Assembly: GCA_021740385.1 (NCBI GenBank)
Contig: JAIOZY010000035.1
Span: 1 to 55,814 of the forward strand
Length of the DNA: 55,814 bases
From: Prolixibacteraceae bacterium
GTDB lineage: Bacteria > Bacteroidota > Bacteroidia > Bacteroidales > Prolixibacteraceae
Direction: 5' to 3'
Shown: piece after piece, positions 17,161-26,398 of the stretch
How the letters are laid out: every line of letters starts with the position of its first letter
Position numbering within the stretch: the stretch's first letter is position 1
Program-made: the position numbers and the translations under genes
The notes under the pieces: generated by a model
Told to the model about the DNA's origin: nothing
The model's database searches: none
Seen by the model: only the letters and a program-made list of their open reading frames with translations

Positions 17161-17190
17161 GCAACCTTTTCAAACAAATATCCGTCATAC
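17161..17190 (+). promoter_or_regulatory. Putative ECF promoter of the sigma factor gene
   Basis: GCAACC at 17161-17166 and CGTCATAC at 17183-17190 are separated by 16 nt. AACC-type -35 and CGTC-type -10 boxes at this spacing are typical of group IV (ECF) sigma promoters. TGAAACC follows at 17194. It precedes the sigma gene by about 190 nt, suggesting autoregulation. Confidence 0.55.
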
Positions 17191-17214
17191 TTCTGAAACC
17201 AAAAAGAATTTAAA

Positions 17215-17307
17215 ATGAAAAGATACAATAAACAACACGTTCTTTGTTTTTTTAAACACGATGATTATTGGGGAAATACCAAACATTGGTTAAATGCAAA
17301 ATGTTGA
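17215..17307 (+). CDS. Possible short ORF in the sigma-gene leader
   Basis: A 30-codon frame starts with ATG about 20 nt after the predicted ECF transcript start and ends at TGA 17305-17307. The peptide is rich in His, Lys, Trp and Asn (starts MKRYNKQHVLC). Only its position supports it. It could be chance, or a leader affecting translation of the TTG-started sigma gene. Confidence 0.2.
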   Translation: MKRYNKQHVLCFFKHDDYWGNTKHWLNAKC

Positions 17308-17385
17308 ACAACTTTCTGTTTTCGTTTTGTTAAAATAGCCCTAATTTTACACTAATTTTTCACCCCGGTAATCTGTTTTCATCGA

Positions 17386-17937
17386 TTGGAAGAACTTGAG
17401 AAATTAATTGAAGGTTGCAAACTGGGCAAACGCGATGCGCAGGCACGCTTATACCGGTTGTATTCCCCGGAACTTTTCGGGGTATGCCTCCGTTATTCGC
17501 GCGACCAAACCGAGGCTGAAGACACCCTGCACGAGGGATTTATGAAAATTTTCAGGAAAATCGGGCAATTTTCACATAAAGGATCTTTTCAAGGCTGGAT
17601 GACACGCATTATGATAAATACAGCGCTCGGAAAATTCAGGAACCGTTACAAAGTTCAGCCGGTTGAAGACATTTCGGCTTACGACAGGGAAACCGGCGAA
17701 AACGAAGCCTACACCAACCTCGATACCGATGTTCTTATGAAATTAATTAGCGAACTGCCCCCCCGTTACCGCATGGTTTTTAACATGTATGCCATTGACG
17801 GGTATTCGCACAGCGAAATTGCCGGAATGCTGGAAATTGCCGAAGGAACATCAAAATCGAACCTGGCAAGGGCACGCAAAATATTGCAGAACAAAATAAT
17901 TGAAATGGGTTTTATTGATAAGGTTTATGCAAAATAA
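17386..17937 (+). CDS. ECF (group IV) RNA polymerase sigma factor
   Basis: The 183-residue protein has region 2 (ELFGVCLRYSRDQTEAEDTLHEGFMKIFRKI type, residues 28-58) and region 4 with the helix-turn-helix YSHSEIAGMLEIAEGTSKS near residues 145-163, with no region 1 or 3, the ECF layout. The start is TTG at 17386 and no in-frame ATG is available nearby. The next gene begins inside its last codons (11-nt overlap), so the two are translationally coupled, which is common for a sigma factor and its membrane partner. It is divergent from the serpin operon and shares a mirrored promoter pair with it. Confidence 0.92.
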   Translation: MEELEKLIEGCKLGKRDAQARLYRLYSPELFGVCLRYSRDQTEAEDTLHEGFMKIFRKIGQFSHKGSFQGWMTRIMINTALGKFRNRYKVQPVEDISAYDRETGENEAYTNLDTDVLMKLISELPPRYRMVFNMYAIDGYSHSEIAGMLEIAEGTSKSNLARARKILQNKIIEMGFIDKVYAK

Positions 17938-19366
17938 CACGAACAAAGAAAACATTGACCAGCTTTTCAGGTCGAAACTGGAAGGCCACAAGGTGGTTCC
18001 CCCTCCCGGAATTTGGGATGGGATAGCCGCCGACATGGATACGCGCAAACGAAAAAAACGTGCCATCTGGATCATTGCTTTTTCATCGGCAGCAGCACTT
18101 TTGCTTGCTTTCATGGCTGGATGGTATTTTTCGGAAAAAATTACCGAAACAGAAACACGATATGCCGAAGAAATAAAAACAATTGATAACAACAATGATT
18201 TTTCAAAACCGGAAAAAGCGGCTACGAAAGAAGAAGGTATTGAAAAGGACTACCAAACGAATGAACTTTCAACAGAACAAGAACCAACAAATTTTGCACA
18301 CACCCTTAAAGATACTTCACCATTGCCTGCGCAAAAAGGCAAAACCACACCCATAAAAATACAGCAAATAGAATCAGTTGAAAATGACAAAATTAAAGGG
18401 ATACTGGCTTTTTTAAAACCAACCGGACTGTATAAACTAAAATCGAAAAAGCCATCACGCGAACTGATTGCCATGAATACAGCCGGTTTTTCCGATGCCG
18501 ACCGTAAAATAATTGAAGCCAACCTGAGGAACATGCCTGAAAACGACGATGAGAAAAACAAGGGGCAATGGCTTTTAGGTATCCAGGCATCGCCGGCATA
18601 CCGGTTCGAACAAGGTGGCTCGGGAACCGATAAAGCCGACATTATTTACAGCGTAAACCAATCGGGAGCAACGCCGCAATACATTACAAATGTAACGGGG
18701 GGCGTAAAATTTGAATACCGAACCGGCAAACGCCTCGCGATACACAGCGGGGTAAACTACGGCGAAATTGCCCAAAGAAATGCCAGCCTTGGTGTTTCGT
18801 TCACCGGACACAACTGGCTAAACGAAAACTTCGGCACAGATGCCATGTACAGCCCGGGCGAAAGTGAAAAAAACAGCATTCCCGAAACAAACAACACCGT
18901 TGTTGCAACCAACATTGGCCTGGCAAATATTGAAATGCCGCAGGGCACCGAACTGGCCCTTGCCAACCGCCAAAACACAACCTATGCCAATGAGGTTACC
19001 CGCAATACCGAATTTGAACAACAGGCCGGGTACATCGAAGTACCGCTAATTCTGAGCTATTCAATTATTAACAAGGGAATTGGCCTGTACGTACTTGGCG
19101 GCATCAATACCAACATACTTACATCGAACAACGTTGAACTTGTAAACAACAACGAAGTAATAGGCACCGGAAAAATTGAAGGGTTAAACCCCTTAACGTT
19201 CAGCAGCAGCCTGGGGCTGGGCCTTAATTATACTTTAGGGAAGCGTTTGAACCTTTCGGTTGAGCCAACCATGAAAATCATGCTGAATTCACTCAGCAAC
19301 GAAGCAATATATGAAACCAGGCCATATACCGTTGGTGTTTACACGGGTTTGTCGTACCGGTTTTAA
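17927..19366 (+). CDS. Membrane-anchored beta-barrel protein coupled to the ECF sigma factor
   Basis: The 479-residue protein starts at the ATG at 17927, which overlaps the sigma gene by 11 nt. It has a cytoplasmic N-terminal stretch (1-45, including HKVVPPPGIWDGI), a single transmembrane helix at about 47-68 after KRKKR, a periplasmic linker, and a C-terminal part with repeated alternating strands ending in YTVGVYTGLSYRF. That ending is the aromatic-terminated pattern of PorT-like or 'outer membrane beta-barrel' domains. The short N-terminal segment sits where an anti-sigma factor's sigma-binding part would be. I infer a one-protein sensor and anti-sigma role. An inner-membrane helix and a barrel-like domain in one chain is odd but is known in this phylum. 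Confidence 0.75.
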   Translation: MQNNTNKENIDQLFRSKLEGHKVVPPPGIWDGIAADMDTRKRKKRAIWIIAFSSAAALLLAFMAGWYFSEKITETETRYAEEIKTIDNNNDFSKPEKAATKEEGIEKDYQTNELSTEQEPTNFAHTLKDTSPLPAQKGKTTPIKIQQIESVENDKIKGILAFLKPTGLYKLKSKKPSRELIAMNTAGFSDADRKIIEANLRNMPENDDEKNKGQWLLGIQASPAYRFEQGGSGTDKADIIYSVNQSGATPQYITNVTGGVKFEYRTGKRLAIHSGVNYGEIAQRNASLGVSFTGHNWLNENFGTDAMYSPGESEKNSIPETNNTVVATNIGLANIEMPQGTELALANRQNTTYANEVTRNTEFEQQAGYIEVPLILSYSIINKGIGLYVLGGINTNILTSNNVELVNNNEVIGTGKIEGLNPLTFSSSLGLGLNYTLGKRLNLSVEPTMKIMLNSLSNEAIYETRPYTVGVYTGLSYRF

Positions 19367-19378
19367 AATCAATTGAAA

Positions 19379-19993
19379 TTATTTTTTTGCCAGCGAAACA
19401 AATAACCTAAATTTTTTCACGACTCCCTCCCGCTCTTTTTCGATTACAATCTCATTGGAATAATGTGCAGGTGTAAATCCGGCATTTATTAATAAGTCCT
19501 CAAATTCAGTCCGTTCGAAACCTTTGTGGGGAACACCTTCATGGTGATGATACGAACCGTCTTCCTTTTCAAGGTCAATGCTGCAAAGCCAACCCCCGGG
19601 CTTTAGTTTTTTATTGAAATTTTTCAAAAGCTGCGGTACATCTTTAACATGGTGCAAAACCTTCATTGTGAAAATTTTATCAAAAGATACACCTTCAGGA
19701 GCTTTTTCAGAAAAATCGGCATTCAATATCGATACTTTTGCTTTACCGTATTCTTCACTTTTCAACGTAACCTGTTCGAGCATCCCCTTCGAGACATCGC
19801 AAAAAGTTGCATGTCCGGCATTTTTTAATAAGCGAAAGCCCAACAATCCGGTTCCGCAACCATAGTCGAGAATCGAATCGTCCGTCGAAAATTTCAGCTC
19901 CCTTTCAATAATTTCTGCAACCTTGTCAATTTGCGGTATGCGCCCGGGGTCGTTATCCCACGAAGAGGCCAGCGTATCGAACGAATTCTTCAT
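19379..19993 (-). CDS. Class I SAM-dependent methyltransferase
   Basis: The 204-residue protein has the SAM-binding motif I ILDYGCGTGLLG near residues 40-51, the acidic motif CDVSKGM following strand 2, and LHHVKD / LKPGGWLCSIDLEKED, the post-motif region typical of small-molecule or ubiquinone-like methyltransferases. No substrate-specific domain is visible. It is divergent from the lytic transglycosylase gene with about 75 nt between starts. Confidence 0.88.
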   Translation of the reverse strand: MKNSFDTLASSWDNDPGRIPQIDKVAEIIERELKFSTDDSILDYGCGTGLLGFRLLKNAGHATFCDVSKGMLEQVTLKSEEYGKAKVSILNADFSEKAPEGVSFDKIFTMKVLHHVKDVPQLLKNFNKKLKPGGWLCSIDLEKEDGSYHHHEGVPHKGFERTEFEDLLINAGFTPAHYSNEIVIEKEREGVVKKFRLFVSLAKK

Positions 19994-20005
19994 AATTGCA
20001 ACTAA

Positions 20006-20039
20006 TTTGGTTTTTATGCGTTATTTTTGTGAATTGCAA
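20006..20039 (+). promoter_or_regulatory. Promoter of the lytic transglycosylase gene
   Basis: TTTG at 20006-20009 and TATTTTTG at 20032-20039 fit the Bacteroidota -33/-7 pattern with 22 nt between them. The gene must therefore start downstream, at 20070 or 20085. Confidence 0.55.
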
Positions 20040-20069
20040 AGAAACGAATTTTTGGGTTTGATTAAGAAA

Positions 20070-21029
20070 ATGAAGCAGATTATAATGACGGTGGAAAAAC
20101 ATAAAGCAATTGTGTTTATACTTCTTTTTGCAGCAGGTTTTTTTCTAAGCCAGTCGGTCAGTCTTTCTGCCCATGGCGAAGAAAACGAAAAAAAGAAAGT
20201 GGTTTTACAGGAAGTAAACACGCCTCCCATCCCCAACAAGCTGTTTTTTGCCGGTGAAGAAGTACCGTTGGGGCATTTCGACATAAGGGAAAACCTCGAC
20301 AGGGAATTGATGGTTAACTGTTACTTTCACTCCCAAACCTTGCGCTACATAAAACTGGCACCGCGTTATTTCAAAATTATCGAGCCCATTTTGGAACAAG
20401 ATACCATTCCCGACGATTTTAAATACCTGGCCCTGGCCGAAAGCGGGTTCGACCCCAAGGCTGTTTCACCGGCCGGAGCAGTAGGCATTTGGCAATTTAT
20501 GAAATCGACAGCAAAAGATTACGGGCTCGAAATAAACGATGAAATTGATGAACGTTACCACATTGAAAAAGCCACAAAAGCAGCGTGTAAATACCTGAAA
20601 GAATCGTATGCCAAATACGGCAACTGGACAACGGTTGCCGCCTCGTACAACGTAGGGCGAAACGGAATCGACCGGCAGGTGGAACGCCAGAAAGAAAGCC
20701 ACTATTACAACCTGCTACTGCCCGAAGAAACCATGCGCTATGTTTTCAGGATACTGGCCCTGAAAGTGATTCTTGAATCGCCGGAACAATACGGTTTCAA
20801 TGTACCAAACCACGAAAAATACCCTTCAATTTCCTATAAAACGGTTGAAGTTGACAGCTCGGTAACCAGTTTTGCCGATTTTGCCCATCACTTCGGCACC
20901 AATTACAAACTGCTAAAAATGCTGAACCCCTGGCTCAGGGAACCCTACCTGAAAAATGCCGGTGGAAAAACCTACGAGATAAAAATCCCCAAAGGGAGAT
21001 TCCGGAAAAATTATACCACAGAACTTTAG
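20070..21029 (+). CDS. Lytic transglycosylase (SLT domain, MltD-like)
   Basis: The 319-residue protein has a signal sequence (residues 10-33), a transglycosylase SLT domain with the catalytic Glu124 in LALAESGFDPKAVS, and the downstream GAVGIWQFM and AASYNVG motifs that line the glycan cleft. A C-terminal segment (VTSFADFAHHFGTNYKLLKMLNPWL) resembles a degenerate LysM or peptidoglycan-binding repeat. Such enzymes cut the N-acetylmuramic acid-N-acetylglucosamine bond in the cell wall to give 1,6-anhydro ends. The start at 20070 is the first ATG after the promoter box. uvrA follows after 8 nt. Confidence 0.88.
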   Translation: MKQIIMTVEKHKAIVFILLFAAGFFLSQSVSLSAHGEENEKKKVVLQEVNTPPIPNKLFFAGEEVPLGHFDIRENLDRELMVNCYFHSQTLRYIKLAPRYFKIIEPILEQDTIPDDFKYLALAESGFDPKAVSPAGAVGIWQFMKSTAKDYGLEINDEIDERYHIEKATKAACKYLKESYAKYGNWTTVAASYNVGRNGIDRQVERQKESHYYNLLLPEETMRYVFRILALKVILESPEQYGFNVPNHEKYPSISYKTVEVDSSVTSFADFAHHFGTNYKLLKMLNPWLREPYLKNAGGKTYEIKIPKGRFRKNYTTEL

Positions 21030-21037
21030 AAACAAAC

Positions 21038-23884
21038 ATGGGCAAGAATATAACAGGCAAAGACATTAACTACGAAGTTATTAAAGTAAGGGGTGCCCGT
21101 GTGCACAACCTTCACAATATTAACGTGGATATTCCACGCAATAAACTTACCGTGATAACCGGATTAAGCGGCAGCGGCAAGTCGTCACTTGCCTTCGACA
21201 CCATTTACGCCGAAGGACAAAGGCGTTACATCGAAACCTTCTCGGCCTATGCCCGCTCGTACCTTGGCAACATGGAGCGCCCCGATGTGGATGAAATTTC
21301 AGGATTAAGCCCGGTCATTTCCATCGAACAAAAATCGACCAACAAAAACCCGCGCTCAACCGTGGGCACGGTTACCGAAATATACGACTTCCTCAGGCTA
21401 CTTTATGCCCGGGCTGCCGAAGCTTTTTCCTACAACACGGGCGAAAAAATGGTGAAATATTCCGAGCAGAAAATCCTCGACCTGATCAGGGAAAAATACC
21501 GGGGGAAACGGATTTTGCTCCTTGCCCCACTGGTTAAAGGGCGCAAAGGGCATTACCGCGAACTGTTCGAACAAATCCGCCGCAAAGGTTTCCTATACGT
21601 GCGTCTCGACGGCGTGGTAAAAGAACTGATGCACGGCATGAAGCTCGACCGTTACAAAAACCATTTTATCGAAGTGGTCGTAGATAAAATGGTGGTTGAT
21701 GAAGCCTCGGACGGCCGCCTGCGCGAATCGGCCGCAACGGGAATGAAGCAGGGCAAGGGCATAATAATGGTACTCGACCATGACTCGGGCGATGTGAGCT
21801 ACTACAGCCGCCACCTGATGTGCCCCACCACGGGCATATCGTATGCCGAACCGGCACCGCACAATTTTTCTTTCAACTCGCCACAGGGCGCCTGCCCCAA
21901 ATGCAACGGGCTGGGTGTTATTCCCCAACTCGATATGGACAAGATCATCCCCGACAAAACCTCCACCATTTACAAAGGGGGCATTGCCCCGCTGGGATCT
22001 TACCGCAACTCGGTTATCTTCTGGCAAATTGAAGCCATTGCCGATTCTTACGGGGTTACGCTGAAAACACCGATAAACAAAATACCGGAAGAAGCCCTCG
22101 ACAAAATCCTGTACGGCACCAACGACCGCATACAGTTGAAAAATTCACCCCTCGGGGCCAGCATCAACTACTTCATGACCTACGAGGGGGTCGTTAAATA
22201 CATCGAAAACCAAAAAGATGAAAGCTTTTCATCGAAAGCAAAAAGCTGGGCAAACCAGTTTGTTAAAGAAATAACCTGTCCCGATTGTGAAGGGCAACGC
22301 CTGAAAAAAGAGTCGCTCTGGTTTAAAATCGACGATAAAAACATTTCCGATGTTGCCCGCATGGACCTTGTTGAACTGAGCGAATGGCTGACCGGACTGG
22401 AAGACCGGATAAGCAAACGCCAACGACTGATTGGCCACGAGGTAATAAAAGAAATTCGCGACCGGCTGAGGTTCATGCTCGATGTGGGACTGGAATACCT
22501 GGCCCTTAACCGTCCGGCCAAAACCCTTTCGGGCGGCGAATCGCAACGCATCAGGCTGGCCACCCAAATTGGTTCGCAACTGGTGAATGTGCTCTATATC
22601 CTCGACGAACCCAGCATCGGGCTACACCACCGCGATAACCTGAAACTGATCAACTCCCTTGAACAACTGCGCGATACGGGCAACTCAGTCATCGTGGTTG
22701 AGCACGACAAAGACATGATGCTGTATGCCGACTACCTCGTTGACCTGGGCCCTTATGCCGGCAGGCATGGTGGCAAGGTAATGGGCGCCGGAACACCAAA
22801 AGAATTGCTGCAAAACAACTCCCTTACATCGCTTTACCTGCGTGGTGAGAAAAAAATTGAAGTCCCAAAAACAAGGCGGCCCGGCAAAGGGCTATCGCTT
22901 ATTTTGAAAGGCTGTAAAGGCAATAACCTTCAAAACGTTACTACTGAATTTCCATTGGGAAAACTCATTTGCGTAACGGGCGTATCGGGCAGCGGTAAAT
23001 CGACACTAATAAACGAAACCCTCCAGCCCATTCTAAGCCAACATTTTTACCGCTCGAACAAAGACCCGCTGGAATACGCATCGATCGAAGGCATTAAAAA
23101 CATCGACAAAGTGGTACAGGTAGACCAGTCGCCGCTGGGCCGCACACCACGCTCTAACCCGGTAACTTACACCGGTGTTTTCTCCAGTATCAGGGACCTT
23201 TTCGCCCAATTGCCCGAGTCGAAGATCAGGGGATATAAACCCGGCCGTTTCTCGTTTAACGTCAAAGGCGGGCGCTGCGAAGAGTGCCAGGGTGGCGGCA
23301 TGAAACTGATCGAGATGAACTTCCTGCCCGATGTGTATGTGCACTGCGACAAATGCAACGGGAAACGTTACAACCGCGAAACCCTCGAAGTGCGGTTCAA
23401 AGGGAAATCGATCAGCGATGTGCTCGACATGACCATTAACCAGGCGGTTGAATTCTTCGAAAACATGCCAAAAATCCTGAACAAACTGAAAACATTGCAG
23501 GAAGTAGGACTGGGGTACCTTACCCTCGGGCAGTCGTCAACCACCATTTCGGGCGGCGAAGCCCAGCGGGTAAAACTGGCCTCCGAACTGTCGAAACGCG
23601 ACACCGGCAAAACCCTGTACATATTGGATGAACCGACAACCGGCCTCCATTTCGAGGACATAAAAGTACTGCTCGATGTGCTGAACAAACTTGTCGACAA
23701 AGGCAACACGGTAATTGTAATCGAACACAACATGGAAGTTATCAAAGTGGCCGACCACATTATCGATATTGGCCCCGGCGGGGGAAGAAAAGGCGGAAAA
23801 ATTATAGCTACAGGAACCCCCGAAGAAATTGCAAAAAATAAAAAATCGGTAACGGGGATATATTTGAAAGAGGAGTTGGAGTGA
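21038..23884 (+). CDS. uvrA: Excinuclease ABC subunit A (UvrA)
   Basis: UvrA is the damage-sensing ATPase of nucleotide excision repair and works with UvrB. At 948 residues it is full length. Two ABC modules are visible: Walker A GLSGSGKSS near residue 43 and GVSGSGKST near 650, signatures LSGGESQ and ISGGEAQ, and Walker B ILDEPSIGLHH and ILDEPTTGLHF. Zinc-finger cysteine pairs occur as CPKCNGLG, CPDCEGQR and CEECQGGG/CDKCNGKR. The usual UvrA start is matched by KVRGARVHNLHNINVDIP. It follows the transglycosylase by 8 nt. Confidence 0.98.
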   Translation: MGKNITGKDINYEVIKVRGARVHNLHNINVDIPRNKLTVITGLSGSGKSSLAFDTIYAEGQRRYIETFSAYARSYLGNMERPDVDEISGLSPVISIEQKSTNKNPRSTVGTVTEIYDFLRLLYARAAEAFSYNTGEKMVKYSEQKILDLIREKYRGKRILLLAPLVKGRKGHYRELFEQIRRKGFLYVRLDGVVKELMHGMKLDRYKNHFIEVVVDKMVVDEASDGRLRESAATGMKQGKGIIMVLDHDSGDVSYYSRHLMCPTTGISYAEPAPHNFSFNSPQGACPKCNGLGVIPQLDMDKIIPDKTSTIYKGGIAPLGSYRNSVIFWQIEAIADSYGVTLKTPINKIPEEALDKILYGTNDRIQLKNSPLGASINYFMTYEGVVKYIENQKDESFSSKAKSWANQFVKEITCPDCEGQRLKKESLWFKIDDKNISDVARMDLVELSEWLTGLEDRISKRQRLIGHEVIKEIRDRLRFMLDVGLEYLALNRPAKTLSGGESQRIRLATQIGSQLVNVLYILDEPSIGLHHRDNLKLINSLEQLRDTGNSVIVVEHDKDMMLYADYLVDLGPYAGRHGGKVMGAGTPKELLQNNSLTSLYLRGEKKIEVPKTRRPGKGLSLILKGCKGNNLQNVTTEFPLGKLICVTGVSGSGKSTLINETLQPILSQHFYRSNKDPLEYASIEGIKNIDKVVQVDQSPLGRTPRSNPVTYTGVFSSIRDLFAQLPESKIRGYKPGRFSFNVKGGRCEECQGGGMKLIEMNFLPDVYVHCDKCNGKRYNRETLEVRFKGKSISDVLDMTINQAVEFFENMPKILNKLKTLQEVGLGYLTLGQSSTTISGGEAQRVKLASELSKRDTGKTLYILDEPTTGLHFEDIKVLLDVLNKLVDKGNTVIVIEHNMEVIKVADHIIDIGPGGGRKGGKIIATGTPEEIAKNKKSVTGIYLKEELE

Positions 23885-23962
23885 TTATTCCTTGATATTT
23901 GGAATTTTGATTTCCAATTTTCAAGGTAAAATTACTGAAAGAGGAAATGCGCTTTCTAATCG

Positions 23963-23980
23963 ATTATGCAATTGCATAAT
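23963..23980. other. Perfect 18-bp palindrome
   Basis: ATTATGCAATTGCATAAT lies in the 140-bp gap between the convergent ends of uvrA and the TonB-dependent receptor. The flanks carry AAATTACTGAAA at both sides (about 23930 and 24008). It may be a protein site or a weak bidirectional stop. No T-run follows. Confidence 0.5.
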
Positions 23981-24025
23981 TTGGGTTGAAAAGTTGCACG
24001 CTGAAAAAATTACTGAAACAAAACA

Positions 24026-26392
24026 CTACCACCGTAGCATATACTTGAATGAGGGGATGATGGGCAGGCCGCTTTGCTGCCATAAGGTTAAACCTTTTGA
24101 ATGGTCGTCTTTATCGGCCCACGAATAATAATAGTATGCCGGGTTTTGCTGGTTATAAACATTGTAAATATTAAACGACCATGTATAATCCCTTCCACGT
24201 TTTGTTTTACCGTTAATCTGGAAACCTATATCCAACCTGTGGTAATTACTATAACGTGAACTGTTCTTGCCCGGGTAGAGAACAACATTACCTTTCAATG
24301 CATAAGGGAAATAATCATCATTATACTCTGTAACCTCTCGCCCTTGCATGCCTTCAAATGCAGGATAGTAACCGGTTTCGAGCGTAAACGGGTAACCCGT
24401 GCCAAAAGTCCATGAAGCTGAAAGCGAATATTTTTCATTAAAACGGTGGTTTACTGCCACGGAAAAATCATGTCGGCGGTCGTAAATAAACGGGTAGGAT
24501 TTGCCACCGTTTTTATTTGTAAAAAAACGGTCAGTTTTTGCCAGGGTATAACCAAGCCATCCGGTTGTATTTCCGGTATTTTTCCTGATATACAATTCAA
24601 TTCCCCGTGATATCCCCTCACCGTTTATCTCAACTTTCTGCTGCCAGTCTTTTTCGCCCGACAGGTAATTTACACCTTCTTTGTACTCAACCAAACCGCT
24701 CATTTCCTTTTGATATGCTTCTATTGAAAATTCATATTGCCCGTTGAACAACGATTTTGAATACCCGGCAGTATACTGAACTGCCTCCGATGGGGGAACA
24801 AACGGTGTTGCCGGCATCCACAAATCGGTTGGTGTGCCAATATTCTGAAAACTTAGCATGTGCAATGCCTGCATGTTTTCGACATACGATAACTTTAACG
24901 CGCCTGTGTGCTTATTTCCAAAAACGGCAATTATCCGGGGCTCAATTTTGGAATAACGGGCTTCATCGACAATATAATTGCTGAAACGGGCACCGATATT
25001 CATTTTCAAAAAACGAAACGGGCGGAGTATATTTTCGATATAAAGGTTTGCATCGGTACTTCGAACATTATCGCTTCCATACGAATCTTCGGACATTAAC
25101 GAATCGCCTGCCAACAAACCGGTTGTAATAATCCCGGGCTGAAAAAAATGCATGGTTGCACCTGCACCAAACGACACATCGTACCAATTATTTACCGTAA
25201 GCATGAATTCACTTTTCAATGAAAAATCGTTTACATGCATACGGTTACTATTGTTGTATGACAACGAATCTAAACTGGCAGATTGTTCCAGTTTGTAATT
25301 ATAGCGGGTATAGCCGGCCACAAAATCGGCAATAAGCCTGTTCCCCAACTTTGAGTTGAGCCTCAGGGTTGAAAGGATATTCCCCCACGAGTTTTTATAT
25401 TTCCCTTCGTATTCATCCATATCCCACGGTTTTGTCCTGAACTGTAACGCATCGTTCCCCATGTAAAGGCTCAGGAAAAGCCGGTTATTATCGTTAATTG
25501 TATGGGCAATTTTTCCGTAGAGATCATAAAAACTATACCCGATTGAAAATCCTTCTGAAGCGATGTTTGTTATTGGCCGCAACAACAAGTCGAGATAAAA
25601 CCTGCGAAAAGAGAACAGGTACGAAGTAGTGTCTTTCTTTATAGGGCCTTCAAGCAATATATCGGACGACAACAACCCTATACCAAAACTGCCTTTATGT
25701 TCCTTTTTGTTCCCTTCGCGCATACGCAAATCAATAACCGACGACAAACGTCCGCCATAACGTGCAGGAAATGTGCCTTTGTACAATTTCATGTTGCTGA
25801 TAATATCGGGGTGAAAAAGCGACAGGAAATTGTAGTAGTGGTTCACATAATAAACAGGTGTACCATCTAACAGGAAAAGGTTCTGGTCGGGGCTACCGCC
25901 ACGCACGTACAAACCGCTACGCCCTTCGGAGCCGCCCTGTATGCCGGGCATAAGCTGCAACACCTTCAACACATCGGGTTCTCCAAGCATGGGCAGAGCT
26001 TTAAGCTCTTTCATGGGAAGGGACACAACACCTGTTTCAATACGGTCTTCGATTGCACGTTGCCCCATTACTTTAACCTGACCAAGGGTAATGCCGGGCG
26101 AAAGTTTAAAATCGACACGAAGGTCTCCTTTTACGTCTTGTCTGTTTATGGTTTTTGAAGCATATCCGATAAATGATGACACAATTTTCACATCACGGCC
26201 AACGGGTATTTTCACAGCATAATGCCCAAAATAATCGGTTGCCGTCCCCGTGTTACTCCCGGGTAACCATATTGTTGCACCAATCAGGGGCTCATTTGTC
26301 AGGCTATCAGTTACAAATCCGGAAACAACGACCTGCTGAGCCCTAAGCACACTGCACGTGAATAATAAAAATATGAAAAAACCGTAACGCAT
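24026..26392 (-). CDS. TonB-dependent outer-membrane receptor
   Basis: The 788-residue protein has a signal peptide (1-18), an N-terminal carboxypeptidase-regulatory-like domain (VSGFVTDSLTNEPLIGATI, residues 23-100), a plug domain (GLYVRGGSPDQNLFLLDGTPVY near 160-181) and a long C-terminal barrel ending in PSFKYMLRW. It forms a gated outer-membrane channel energised by TonB. It is the third gene of a group with a small beta-barrel protein and a DUF4249 lipoprotein (6-nt gap), a common receptor plus partner arrangement of unknown substrate in Bacteroidota. It lacks the SusC length (about 1000 residues), so it is not a classical polysaccharide porin. Confidence 0.93.
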   Translation of the reverse strand: MRYGFFIFLLFTCSVLRAQQVVVSGFVTDSLTNEPLIGATIWLPGSNTGTATDYFGHYAVKIPVGRDVKIVSSFIGYASKTINRQDVKGDLRVDFKLSPGITLGQVKVMGQRAIEDRIETGVVSLPMKELKALPMLGEPDVLKVLQLMPGIQGGSEGRSGLYVRGGSPDQNLFLLDGTPVYYVNHYYNFLSLFHPDIISNMKLYKGTFPARYGGRLSSVIDLRMREGNKKEHKGSFGIGLLSSDILLEGPIKKDTTSYLFSFRRFYLDLLLRPITNIASEGFSIGYSFYDLYGKIAHTINDNNRLFLSLYMGNDALQFRTKPWDMDEYEGKYKNSWGNILSTLRLNSKLGNRLIADFVAGYTRYNYKLEQSASLDSLSYNNSNRMHVNDFSLKSEFMLTVNNWYDVSFGAGATMHFFQPGIITTGLLAGDSLMSEDSYGSDNVRSTDANLYIENILRPFRFLKMNIGARFSNYIVDEARYSKIEPRIIAVFGNKHTGALKLSYVENMQALHMLSFQNIGTPTDLWMPATPFVPPSEAVQYTAGYSKSLFNGQYEFSIEAYQKEMSGLVEYKEGVNYLSGEKDWQQKVEINGEGISRGIELYIRKNTGNTTGWLGYTLAKTDRFFTNKNGGKSYPFIYDRRHDFSVAVNHRFNEKYSLSASWTFGTGYPFTLETGYYPAFEGMQGREVTEYNDDYFPYALKGNVVLYPGKNSSRYSNYHRLDIGFQINGKTKRGRDYTWSFNIYNVYNQQNPAYYYYSWADKDDHSKGLTLWQQSGLPIIPSFKYMLRW

Positions 26393-26398
26393 AAGGGC

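Noticed and set aside
23892-24128. Short plus-strand frame after uvrA
   Set aside because: It overlaps the 3' end of the TonB receptor gene on the other strand and spans the perfect palindrome; no start context.
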